From: G965197005 sp965197005
Lineage (GTDB): Bacteria; Pseudomonadota; Gammaproteobacteria; Pseudomonadales; Oceanobacteraceae
Length of the DNA stretch: 64,000 nt
NCBI GenBank assembly: GCA_965197005.1
Contig: OZ239982.1
Span: 1,922,001 to 1,986,000, forward strand
Direction of reading: 5' to 3'
Position numbers and translations under genes: made by a program. Below are positions 44,585 to 53,443 of the stretch, one piece after another. Under the pieces are notes generated by a model. That model was not told the DNA's origin. It was given only the letters and a program-made list of their open reading frames with translations, and ran no database searches. How positions within the stretch are numbered: the first letter of the stretch is position 1; each line of letters begins with the position of its first letter.

Positions 44585-46576
44585 TTAGCTCTCCTTTTCA
44601 TCAGCAGTGACGGCAACCAGCGTAGCGCCCTCGTCCACCAAATCTTTTACTTGCCAATAAACCTCGCTGACTTCTCCTGCATAGGGGGCTTTGATGCTGT
44701 GTTCCATTTTCATCGCTTCCATAATCATAAGTGTATCTCCCTGTGCGACTTTATCCCCAGGGGCAACTAATACGGCAACCACCGTACCATTCATTGGCGC
44801 ATTCAGTGAGGCTTCATCAGCTTGAGTTTGCACATTAAAAACAGGACGAAACAGGCGACACTGAAATGCACTGCCCTGCTGAAACAGGGTTAACTCATCA
44901 TCGTTTAGATAGCCATGCACACGCAAATGATGACCGTTAATCACCGCCTGTAAATAATCAGCTTGCAAACTTGGGAATACCTGTAATTCGGTATCTGCCA
45001 AACGTAGAAGATAGCCATTTTCTTGCTCGCAAATACTGACGAGATAGGTTGCATCGCCAACAACCCATTGCATGGGTCGAGCGTATTGCATATTGAGCCG
45101 CCAGCTACTTTGCTGATTAAAGGGAGAATATGGATCATATTGCATGGCATTTTGCTGACGCTCTTGTAGCAAAACAAAACAGGTTGCCAGTGCTAGCTGT
45201 TGGCTTAAATCTGTGTGTGCTTGAGGCATCAGCAAGGTTTGGTGCTTATCAATAAATCCTGTATCAAGCTGTGCTGCACGAAAAGGTTGGCTATTGGCTA
45301 AACGATGCAAAAAGTGCAAGTTATTTTTCATACCACCAATACGAAACGCCTCTAACGCTTGCACCATGCGATTAATTGCCTGCTCACGGTTTTCGTCCCA
45401 AACAATCAATTTGGCAATCATAGGGTCATAGTAAATACTCACTTCATCACCCTCAATTACCCCCGTATCCACACGCACCTTGGCACTCTCTGCTGGGGTA
45501 CGCAAATAATGTAATGTCCCTGTTACTGGCAAAAAGTCGTTGTCTGGGTCTTCAGCATAAACTCGCACCTCCAGCGCATGTCCTCGAATTTGAATGTCCT
45601 CTTGTTTAAGCGGCAAAGCCTCACCATAAGCAACACGCAACTGCCATTCAACCAAATCTTGTCCACTAATCATTTCTGTTACAGGGTGCTCAACCTGTAA
45701 ACGGGTGTTCATTTCCATAAAATAAAAGGAACCGTCTTCATCGTATAAAAATTCGACCGTACCAGCTCCTTGATACTCAATAGCAAGAGCCGCAGCAAGA
45801 GCGGCTTCGCCCATCGCTTGGCGCGTTTTTTCTGCTAAGTTTGGTGCTGGTGCTTCTTCTAGTACTTTTTGATGACGACGTTGAATAGAGCAATCACGTT
45901 CTGCCAAATACACCCCATTACCAAAGCGGTCGCAAAACACCTGAATTTCCACATGCCGAGGCTTGGTTAAATAACGCTCCAGCAGCATATCAGGATTAGC
46001 AAAAGATTTTTCTGCTTCCCTTTGTGCGCTGACTAACGCTGCATCAAACTCAGACAATTCATTGACCACACGCATACCCTTGCCACCGCCGCCTGCAACG
46101 GCTTTTAACAATAAAGGAAAACCGCACTTTTCGGCTTCTTGTTTTAATAAAGCAGGGCTTTGCTCTGCCCCATGATAGCCAGGAACCAACGGCACACCCG
46201 CTTGTTGCATAATGCTTTTTGCCGCAGATTTAGAACCCATAGCGGTAATAGCACTGGCAGGCGGACCTATAAACACAAGGTTATGCTGTTCGCAGGCTTT
46301 GGCAAAGTCTGCATTTTCAGATAAAAAGCCATATCCGGGGTGTATGGCTTGCGCCCCCGATTTAAGGGCAATATCAATGATTTTATCGCCTTTTAAATAG
46401 CTTTCATTACTGGCAGCACCACCTAGTAAAAAAGCCTCATCTGCCATTGCCACATGACGTGCTTGGCTATCGGCACTGGAATATACAGCCACGCAACGAA
46501 TACCCATTTTATGGGCACTGTGTATGATACGACAGGCAATTTCACCACGATTGGCAATTAAAATTTTGCTAAACAT
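44585..46576 (-). CDS. liuD: Methylcrotonyl-CoA carboxylase biotin-containing alpha subunit
   Basis: 663 residues. Order of domains: biotin carboxylase (about 1-445, with GGGGKGMR and the EMNTRLQVEHPVTE motif), a linker/BT domain, and the biotin carrier domain whose EAMKMEH near residue 623 holds the biotinylated lysine. With LiuB it carboxylates 3-methylcrotonyl-CoA. The start ATG is three bases after the LiuC stop. The similarity to acetyl- or propionyl-CoA carboxylases is real, but the gene neighbours decide for methylcrotonyl-CoA. Confidence 0.93.
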   Translation of the reverse strand: MFSKILIANRGEIACRIIHSAHKMGIRCVAVYSSADSQARHVAMADEAFLLGGAASNESYLKGDKIIDIALKSGAQAIHPGYGFLSENADFAKACEQHNLVFIGPPASAITAMGSKSAAKSIMQQAGVPLVPGYHGAEQSPALLKQEAEKCGFPLLLKAVAGGGGKGMRVVNELSEFDAALVSAQREAEKSFANPDMLLERYLTKPRHVEIQVFCDRFGNGVYLAERDCSIQRRHQKVLEEAPAPNLAEKTRQAMGEAALAAALAIEYQGAGTVEFLYDEDGSFYFMEMNTRLQVEHPVTEMISGQDLVEWQLRVAYGEALPLKQEDIQIRGHALEVRVYAEDPDNDFLPVTGTLHYLRTPAESAKVRVDTGVIEGDEVSIYYDPMIAKLIVWDENREQAINRMVQALEAFRIGGMKNNLHFLHRLANSQPFRAAQLDTGFIDKHQTLLMPQAHTDLSQQLALATCFVLLQERQQNAMQYDPYSPFNQQSSWRLNMQYARPMQWVVGDATYLVSICEQENGYLLRLADTELQVFPSLQADYLQAVINGHHLRVHGYLNDDELTLFQQGSAFQCRLFRPVFNVQTQADEASLNAPMNGTVVAVLVAPGDKVAQGDTLMIMEAMKMEHSIKAPYAGEVSEVYWQVKDLVDEGATLVAVTADEKES

Positions 46577-46579
46577 TCG

Positions 46580-47371
46580 TTACTCCTTAATCCAATTAGG
46601 TTGTCGTTTATCTAAAAAGGCCGTTAAACCTTCTTGCCCCTCAGCACTAACACGAATATCCGCAATGCGCTTGGCACTCTCTTGTATTAAATCTGCCTCA
46701 ATCGATTTATGTGTGACCGTAAAAATAAGGTCTTTAGCGGCACTAACAGCCTGTGGACTGTTGTGTTGCAAATTTGCAATAAACTGCTGACACACCCCCT
46801 CTAATTCATCAACATCTGAGACCACCTCATGCACCAGACCATAGGTTTTAGCTTGACTTGCACTAAACACCTCTGCGCTTAGAAAATAACGTCGTGCTTG
46901 ACGCTCTCCGATGGCACGCACCACATACGGACTAATGACCGCTGGAATTAATCCTATGCGAACCTCACTTAAACAAAAACGTGCCGTATGCGTGGCAATA
47001 ACCATATCGCAACAAGCCGCTAAGCCGACAGCACCGCCATACGCAGCACCTTGTACTAGCGCAATGGTCGGTTTATTAAAGTGATTTAAACGCTGCATAA
47101 GCTGCCCTAGCTGGGCGGCATCATCAAGATTTTCCTGATGACTGTTATCTGCCATGCGCCGCATCCAGCCAAGATCAGCCCCTGCTGAAAAGTGCTTACC
47201 CTGCGCTCGCAAAATAAGCACACGCACAGTGTTATCCGTACTTAACTCATCTAAATGCTGGATTAATTTAGCAATAATCAAATCATCAAACGCATTATGT
47301 ACCTCTGGGCGGTTTAAACATATTTGCACCACACCCTGCTCGTTATGCTCTACTAAAACGGTCTCTGCCAT
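46580..47371 (-). CDS. liuC: Methylglutaconyl-CoA hydratase, enoyl-CoA hydratase family
   Basis: 263 residues of the crotonase fold. It hydrates 3-methylglutaconyl-CoA to HMG-CoA. The oxyanion-hole segments GKHFSAGADLGWM and GAAYGGAVGLAACCDMVIA are clear, and RIGLIPAVISPYV follows. The gene sits between the two carboxylase subunit genes, nine bases after liuB, as in other liu clusters. Confidence 0.92.
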   Translation of the reverse strand: MAETVLVEHNEQGVVQICLNRPEVHNAFDDLIIAKLIQHLDELSTDNTVRVLILRAQGKHFSAGADLGWMRRMADNSHQENLDDAAQLGQLMQRLNHFNKPTIALVQGAAYGGAVGLAACCDMVIATHTARFCLSEVRIGLIPAVISPYVVRAIGERQARRYFLSAEVFSASQAKTYGLVHEVVSDVDELEGVCQQFIANLQHNSPQAVSAAKDLIFTVTHKSIEADLIQESAKRIADIRVSAEGQEGLTAFLDKRQPNWIKE

Positions 47372-47380
47372 GTTTGCTCC

Positions 47381-48988
47381 TTACATACGAAATATGCCAA
47401 AGCGAGTGTCGCCTATGGGTTTATTTAATGCTGCCGACAGACTTAAACCTACGACCTCACGAGTTTGTGCAGGGTCTATGACCCCATCGTCCCACAAACG
47501 AGCCGAGGCATAATAAGGGTGGCCTTGCTGCTCGTAGGTATCAATAATGGGTTGCTTAAATTTAGCTTCTTCTGCTTCTGACCAGCTTTCTCCTTTACGC
47601 TCTTTGTTATCACGGGTGACCGTTGCCAACACGCCTGCGGCTTGCTCGCCCCCCATAACCGAAATACGCGCATTGGGCCACATCCACAAAAAGTTAGGGC
47701 TATAGGCACGTCCACACATACCATAATTACCCGCCCCAAAAGAACCGCCAATTAACACCGTAATTTTTGGCACATTTGCACAAGCGACAGCAGTCACCAG
47801 TTTTGCCCCATGCTTGGCAATGCCTTCGGCTTCGTACTTTTGCCCCACCATAAAGCCGGTGATATTTTGCAAAAACAGCAGCGGAATTTTGCGCTGACAA
47901 CAAAGCTCGATAAAATGTGCGCCTTTTTGTGCAGACTCACTGAATAAAATGCCATTATTGGCAATAATGCCCACGGGATAACCAAAAATATGAGCAAAAC
48001 CTGTCACCAAAGTACTGCCATAAAGTTGTTTAAATTCATCAAATTCTGAACCATCAACCAAACGAGCAATGACTTCACGCACTTCAAAGGGCTTTTTTAA
48101 ATCGGTACCGACAATGCCGTACAGCTCATTGGCATCATAAAGCGGTTGAGTCGCAGCTTGTGTTGTCATATTCAAGACCTTGCGACGATTTAAGTTAGCA
48201 ATGACCGTACGTGCAATATGCAGGGCATGGGTATCATTTTCCGCATAATGATCGGCCACTCCTGAAATTTTACAATGCACATCAGCACCGCCTAAATCCT
48301 CAGCCGAAACAACCTCCCCTGTGGCCGCTTTAACCAAAGGCGGTCCTGCTAAAAAAATCGTCCCCTGATTACGCACAATAATGGACTCATCGGCCATTGC
48401 AGGCACATAAGCACCACCTGCAGTACACAAACCCATGACCACCGCCACCTGTGCAATGCCCTGTGCGGACATAGTGGCTTGATTATAAAAAATACGCCCA
48501 AAGTGATCTCTATCAGCAAATACATCATCTTGCTGGGGTAAATTAGCACCGCCTGAATCCACCAAATAAATACAAGGCAGATGATTTTGTGCGGCAATTT
48601 CTTGGGCGCGCAAATGTTTTTTGACCGTTAACGGATAATAAGTCCCCCCTTTAACTGTGGCATCATTGGCAATAATCATGCACTCACAGCCAGACACTCG
48701 CCCAATACCCGTAATAATACCTGCCGCTGGAATGACCTCCTCATACACTTGATACGCCGCCAATTGCGATAACTCCAAAAAAGGCGAACCGGGGTCAATT
48801 AATGTATTAATGCGCTCTCTAGGTAAGAGTTTACCCCGTGCCACATGCCGCTTTTGATAGCTTTCGCCACCGCCTTGGCAAATTGTCTCAACCTTTGTAC
48901 GCAACTGCTGAACCGCTTGGCACATATTCTCTTGGCGAGTAATAAAATCCTGTGCACGAGAATTAACCGAAGAATGAATGACCGTCAT
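47381..48988 (-). CDS. liuB: Methylcrotonyl-CoA carboxylase carboxyltransferase beta subunit
   Basis: 535 residues, the usual size. Carboxyltransferase with N- and C-type crotonase-like halves: LPCIYLVDSGGANLPQQDDV, VMGLCTAGGAYVPAMADE and VLIGGSFGAGNYGMCGRAY hold the acyl-CoA and biotin sites. The QQDDVF pattern is typical of methylcrotonyl- rather than propionyl-type subunits. AAGGAGTCAT is its ribosome site. Confidence 0.94.
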   Translation of the reverse strand: MTVIHSSVNSRAQDFITRQENMCQAVQQLRTKVETICQGGGESYQKRHVARGKLLPRERINTLIDPGSPFLELSQLAAYQVYEEVIPAAGIITGIGRVSGCECMIIANDATVKGGTYYPLTVKKHLRAQEIAAQNHLPCIYLVDSGGANLPQQDDVFADRDHFGRIFYNQATMSAQGIAQVAVVMGLCTAGGAYVPAMADESIIVRNQGTIFLAGPPLVKAATGEVVSAEDLGGADVHCKISGVADHYAENDTHALHIARTVIANLNRRKVLNMTTQAATQPLYDANELYGIVGTDLKKPFEVREVIARLVDGSEFDEFKQLYGSTLVTGFAHIFGYPVGIIANNGILFSESAQKGAHFIELCCQRKIPLLFLQNITGFMVGQKYEAEGIAKHGAKLVTAVACANVPKITVLIGGSFGAGNYGMCGRAYSPNFLWMWPNARISVMGGEQAAGVLATVTRDNKERKGESWSEAEEAKFKQPIIDTYEQQGHPYYASARLWDDGVIDPAQTREVVGLSLSAALNKPIGDTRFGIFRM

Positions 48989-49045
48989 AATGACTCCTTA
49001 ATAGGTGATGCGCCCAGCTATTTAAACCTCGCTGGGCACTTAAAA

Positions 49046-50212
49046 TTACAGATTTTTATACAGCTCACGACCAATTAGCATACGTCTAATTTCCGACGTG
49101 CCTGCGCCAATCTCATATAATTTAGCATCACGCAACAATCGTCCTGTAGCAAACTCATTAACATAACCGTTACCACCTAAAAGCTGAATCGCATCAAGTG
49201 CCACCTGCGTTGCCATCTCAGCACTATATAAAATACAACCAGCTGCATCTTTGCGTGAAATATGCCCTTTCTCAGCGGCCATAGAATTAATATAAACATA
49301 AGATTTAGATGCGTTCATGCGGGTGTACATATCGGCTAATTTACCCTGTACCAACTCAAATTCACCAATCGCTTGTCCGAACTGCTCACGCTCACGCACA
49401 TAGGGTACGCTGATATCCATTGCCGCCTGCATAATGCCCAACGGTCCACCTGATAGCACCAAACGTTCATAATCCAAACCGCTCATCAGTACTTTCACCC
49501 CAGCGTTCAACTCGCCTAATATATTTTCCTTAGGTACAACACAATCTTGAAATACCAGCTCACAGGTATTAGAACCACGCATACCTAATTTATCGAGCTT
49601 TTGATGCCGCGAAAATCCAGCAAAATCACGCTCAACAATAAATGCGGTAATGCCTTTGGCATGGGCAGACATATCTGTTTTAGCATAAATCACATACACA
49701 TTGGCATCAGGTCCATTGGTAATCCACATCTTATTGCCATTTAGCAAATAATGATCGCCATTATCACGAGCTTGCAACTTCATAGACACCACATCAGAGC
49801 CTGCATTAGGCTCTGACATCGCCAATGCCCCAATATGCTCACCGCTAATTAACTTCGGCAAATACCGCTGCTTTTGTTGTTCTGTACCATTACGATGAAT
49901 TTGATTAACACACAAATTGGAATGTGCCCCATAAGACAACCCTACCGATGCCGACGCACGGCTAATTTCTTCCATAGCAATTACATGCGCCAAATAGCCC
50001 ATGTTCACACCACCGTACTCCTCTTTAACGGTAATACCCAGCAACCCCATATCGCCAAATTTACGCCATAAATCATTAGGAAACTCATTATCTTGATCGA
50101 TTTGAGCTGCTCTTGGAGCAATTTCTTGGGCAGCAAACTCATTCACCTGCTGACGCAGCATGTCATTGGTTTCGCCTAAGCCAAAATTCAGTTCCTGATA
50201 AGATGAAATCAT
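49046..50212 (-). CDS. liuA: Isovaleryl-CoA dehydrogenase
   Basis: 388 residues. FAD enzyme that makes 3-methylcrotonyl-CoA from isovaleryl-CoA. Motifs: LAMSEPNAGSDVVSMKLQA and WITNGPDANVYVIYAKTD, the catalytic-glutamate region LDYERLVLSGGPLGIMQ (E near residue 250, the position used in isovaleryl-type enzymes), and the C-terminal YEIGAGTSEIRRMLIGREL. First enzyme gene after the regulator liuR. Confidence 0.94.
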   Translation of the reverse strand: MISSYQELNFGLGETNDMLRQQVNEFAAQEIAPRAAQIDQDNEFPNDLWRKFGDMGLLGITVKEEYGGVNMGYLAHVIAMEEISRASASVGLSYGAHSNLCVNQIHRNGTEQQKQRYLPKLISGEHIGALAMSEPNAGSDVVSMKLQARDNGDHYLLNGNKMWITNGPDANVYVIYAKTDMSAHAKGITAFIVERDFAGFSRHQKLDKLGMRGSNTCELVFQDCVVPKENILGELNAGVKVLMSGLDYERLVLSGGPLGIMQAAMDISVPYVREREQFGQAIGEFELVQGKLADMYTRMNASKSYVYINSMAAEKGHISRKDAAGCILYSAEMATQVALDAIQLLGGNGYVNEFATGRLLRDAKLYEIGAGTSEIRRMLIGRELYKNL

Positions 50213-50251
50213 ACAAACCTCTTTTATTATTATTTTATGTATTAGTTAATT

Positions 50252-50659
50252 CTAATTCTCTACTTCCTTCTTTTGTACCAGAGCTGATAACGCTTGTAAA
50301 CAACGAGCTTCAGCATTGTCCAACTCCAATTTAGACATCTTAATATCTTTTAACTGTTGCTCCAGCGCACTACGACGCTGATGAATTTTTTCTAGCAATA
50401 GCTTTAACTGTTTTTCACTTCCCGATTCAGTGGCGTCCCATAAATCAAAAATATCTTTGGTTTCAGCTAACGACAAGCCCAAACGCTTACCACGCAAAAT
50501 CAATTTTAATTTGACACGCTCTTGACGGCTATAAATGCGCTTTTGTCCATCACGCACAGGCATTAACAGCCCTTGATCCTCATAAAAACGAATACTACGG
50601 GCAGTAATATCAAACTCACTTGCCAACTCGCCAATAGAATAACTGCTTTTTTTTGCCAT
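50252..50659 (-). CDS. liuR: MerR-family regulator LiuR
   Basis: 135 residues. N-terminal MerR winged helix: YSIGELASEFDITARSIRFYEDQGLL, followed by the R-x-Y-S-RQERVKLKLILRGKRLG pattern and a C-terminal coiled coil. It has no metal-binding cysteine loop, as expected of LiuR, which responds to a leucine-pathway intermediate. It heads the liu operon and is divergent from atoE; a perfect palindrome lies between them. Confidence 0.9.
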   Translation of the reverse strand: MAKKSSYSIGELASEFDITARSIRFYEDQGLLMPVRDGQKRIYSRQERVKLKLILRGKRLGLSLAETKDIFDLWDATESGSEKQLKLLLEKIHQRRSALEQQLKDIKMSKLELDNAEARCLQALSALVQKKEVEN

Positions 50660-50750
50660 AAATTAAAGAAATATCTCTCTGTTTTTTATTATTTTTTTAT
50701 ATCTTAATGAACATAATTTCAATACAGACAAGAAGCACTGTACAACAACC

Positions 50751-50764
50751 TTACGTTAACGTAA
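50751..50764. promoter_or_regulatory. Palindrome, candidate LiuR operator
   Basis: TTACGTTAACGTAA is a perfect 14-base inverted repeat 92 bp before the liuR start and 136 bp before the atoE start. Its size and shape suit a MerR-family dimer and LiuR is the adjacent regulator, so I propose it as the LiuR site for both transcripts. Confidence 0.6.
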
Positions 50765-50899
50765 AGGGAAAGTTCTAATTTTTTATACCGAAGCCTGTAG
50801 AGCACGCATCTTATTGCGCATACCCTCATGCTTGCAGTTTATTTCACTTTAGATTAGCATTTAGAAAAATCTGATAATAAAAACAATAAGGAGAACTCA

Positions 50900-52258
50900 A
50901 TGAACGCACTGTTTCATAACCTAACCAACCGCTCGGTTTTATTTATGCAAAGGTTTCTGCCAGACCCTTTTATCTTTGCAATCTTATTAACGTTTATCGT
51001 CTTTATTTGCGTACTACCCATTACGCAAGCCTCGCCTCTTGCTCTTATTAATGCTTGGTATGGCGGGTTTTGGTCGATTTTAACCTTTGCTATGCAAATG
51101 GTCTTAATTCTTGTAACCGGCACCATCTTAGCCACCACCGATTTTTTTAAAAGCCTATTGGCAAAACTCGCAGGCATCATTCATACACCAGGGCAGGCGA
51201 TTATGTTAGTGACGGTTGTTGCTCTGATTGCAAGTTTTATTAACTGGGGATTTGGTTTGGTGGTCGGTGCTATTTTTGCTAGAGAAGTTGCTAAACAAGT
51301 TAAAAACGTACACTACCCTCTACTGGTCGCCTCTGCTTATGTTGGATTTTTAATTTGGCATGCGGGCTTCTCTGGCTCCATTCCACTTAAAATTGCCTCC
51401 ACCACGGACTTAGCCAAAATAACCAACGGCGCACTAACCGAGGCCATTCCCACCAGTGCTACAATCTTTTCTTCTTTTAATCTCATTATTGTCGGTGTTC
51501 TTTTTCTTACTTTACCGTTTATTTTAAGGGCCATGCACCCCAAACAAGAAGATACCCTTGAAATTAACCCAGAGCTCATTGCAGAGGCTCAGGCACAAGA
51601 ACAAACAGGCAAAAACAATTTAACTCCAGCACAAAAATTAGAAAATGCAGCATGGATTAACTGGGTATTAGCAATAGGTGGCTTTGCCTTTATCATTCCT
51701 TATTTTTATACCAACGGCTTCGCTTTAAACCTTAACCTGATTAACTTTATCTTTTTGTTCACTGCAATTATTTTACATAAAACCCCCATCAAAGTAGTGC
51801 GTGCCGTCACGGAGGCGAGCAAAAATGTAGGACCTATTATTCTACAATTCCCTTTTTATGCTGGCATTATGGGGCTGATGAAATTCTCAGGTGCTGACGG
51901 TGTATCGGCAGCAGGATTTATCTCGCAAGTATTTACGGACATCTCAAACCAAGTTACTTTCCCTTTGTTCACATTTTTAAGTGCTGGCATCGTTAACTTT
52001 TTTGTGCCATCAGGCGGTGGTCAATGGGTTGTGCAAGCACCTGTGATTATGCCAGCAGCCATTGAGTTAGGCGTCTCTCCTGCCAAAGCCGCTATGAGCA
52101 TCGCCTGGGGAGATGCTTGGACTAACATGATACAACCCTTTTGGGCACTACCCTTATTAGGCATTGCGAAACTTGGTGCCAAAGACATCATGGGCTACTG
52201 CCTGATGATACTCGGTTATTCAGGGGTTATTATTGCTCTAGGTTTAATGCTTTTATAG
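50900..52258 (+). CDS. atoE: Short-chain fatty acid / acetoacetate transporter AtoE
   Basis: 452 residues with about 12 membrane segments. The family patterns MQRFLPDPFIFAILLTFIVF and NFFVPSGGGQWVVQAPVIMPAA match AtoE-type carriers for short-chain fatty acids. TAAGGAGAACTCA before the ATG. It is divergent from liuR; with atoDA and the liu enzymes it fits uptake and use of acetoacetate or branched short acids. Confidence 0.92.
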   Translation: MNALFHNLTNRSVLFMQRFLPDPFIFAILLTFIVFICVLPITQASPLALINAWYGGFWSILTFAMQMVLILVTGTILATTDFFKSLLAKLAGIIHTPGQAIMLVTVVALIASFINWGFGLVVGAIFAREVAKQVKNVHYPLLVASAYVGFLIWHAGFSGSIPLKIASTTDLAKITNGALTEAIPTSATIFSSFNLIIVGVLFLTLPFILRAMHPKQEDTLEINPELIAEAQAQEQTGKNNLTPAQKLENAAWINWVLAIGGFAFIIPYFYTNGFALNLNLINFIFLFTAIILHKTPIKVVRAVTEASKNVGPIILQFPFYAGIMGLMKFSGADGVSAAGFISQVFTDISNQVTFPLFTFLSAGIVNFFVPSGGGQWVVQAPVIMPAAIELGVSPAKAAMSIAWGDAWTNMIQPFWALPLLGIAKLGAKDIMGYCLMILGYSGVIIALGLMLL

Positions 52259-52609
52259 CCAGCACCTAACCAACGGTTTGCCCTGCTTTTTTAAACCGCA
52301 CACATGCGCTGTTGTGTGTATGTGTGCGCCATTTGGCATAAGCTCAAACTTAAAGGCTTTTTGTATTCGCATTTCGGCATTATAACTATTGGTCTGTAAG
52401 CAGCTCAAGAAGTATCAGAAACGGCAGGCATTGTGTTTTTAATATTTACATACATTGGGTGTTTGTGACAGAATACCGAAGTCATGTTTTTACTAAAACC
52501 ATCGAACAACAGCAAACACCAGAGTAAAGCCGACCACCGCACCTGATAGCCTCGTCCTGAATGACGGGGTTTTACGGTGCTGTATGATAAAATAGCAACA
52601 AGCACCCTT
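52259..52609. other. Noncoding region with two stem-loops
   Basis: Holds a 9-base perfect stem (CGCACACAT / ATGTGTGCG) at 52297-52328 and a two-part stem at 52539-52580 (GCACC...CCTCGTC / GACGGGG...GGTGC, internal loops TGATAG and TTTTAC). The second could end the atoE transcript or be the tip of a lost mobile element. No gene is seen. Confidence 0.55.
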
Positions 52610-53004
52610 ATGAAAAAAACAGAAAAAACACTTTTTGGTCTGGGCATTCAAAAAGTAGAAGTGACCGACAAGCTAGTTGAATACTACCAACTTAACCCGC
52701 AAGAACTCGATTTAATCATTGATAAAGAGGATTTTCATATAAGATTTCTCTTATTCTTTTTTTCTCTTGGATTGGTTTTAACAATAGGCAGTAGAGTTTT
52801 AGAATTTTTTTTGAAGATATTTGGGGAAGGTTTGTTAACGACATTATTCTTGATGTCAGCTCTGAACTTGGAATTGCCATTTTTGGAGGTGCTATTACCG
52901 CTTATATCATAGAATACTTACAAAAAAAGCAATACCAAGAAAATGTAAGATTTAGAAATGAAATAAAAAAAAGAATAGAAGCAAAAGCAAGTAAATCTAA
53001 ATAA
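52610..53004 (+). pseudogene. Small two-helix membrane protein, frameshifted at a run of eight Ts
   Basis: From MKKTEKTLFGLGIQKVEVTD the frame is open to VLEFF, where a run of eight Ts (52806-52813 region) moves it out of phase. In the other frame the protein would continue EDIWGRFVNDIILDV, then ELGIAIFGGAITAYIIEYLQ and a charged tail ending KRIEAKASKSK at 53004. Joined, it would have about 131 residues with two membrane segments. The continuous frame in phase with the start ends at 52912. No family recognised. Confidence 0.65.
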
Positions 53005-53443
53005 GCAAAAATAATTGCCGTCCATAGCTCCTTATTCCTTAATTTTTACACAATAAACCCAGTTATTTTAACCTTACTATCAATGTAATCCTTACACATA
53101 AAAATCAATCGATAAAATAACAAATCCAGTATCAGCATATAATGACCTACCCGCAACCCCCCTCTTGTAGGGGGTTGACAAGAAGCCCGTAATATTGCGA
53201 ACTTTAAATGGAAATTAAGTATCAGGGGTTTTACCCAGCCCCATGCTCCGCATAGTGCTGGGCAGAGGTCACTTTCAATGGCCATTTTCCTTAAGTCATC
53301 TTCATTACCACACAAAATACAAATTTAAATTATAAAAAAATCAATAAATTGGAACGATACTTGTTTTTATTATTAAATTGTTATTGATTTTAGTTTGTTT
53401 TTGTAATAATTTCCCACTAGCAGTTTAAAAAGGATTAATTTAT
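53005..53443. other. Noncoding region upstream of the TonB-dependent receptor
   Basis: Contains a hairpin CAACCCCC / GGGGGTTG at 53154-53177 and at 53224-53262 a short element GGTTTTACCCAGCCCCATGC that recurs inverted near 63610. The last 130 bp are very AT-rich and should hold the receptor promoter. I do not see a convincing 19-bp Fur box. AAAAAGGATT before 53444 is the ribosome site. Confidence 0.5.

Noticed and set aside
52405..52647. Minus-strand open frame over the stem-loops after atoE
   Set aside because: It overlaps the start of the small membrane protein gene and reads through palindromes; more likely noncoding. A lost IS200/IS605-type end is possible but unsupported, since no transposase remnant is seen.
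53046..53315. Minus-strand open frame of 89 codons
   Set aside because: It runs through a hairpin and a short dispersed repeat, has no ribosome site and no protein-like pattern.
53340..53443. Fur box upstream of the receptor
   Set aside because: The region is very AT-rich and has partial matches, but no convincing 19-base site. Iron control is likely on function alone and needs direct test.
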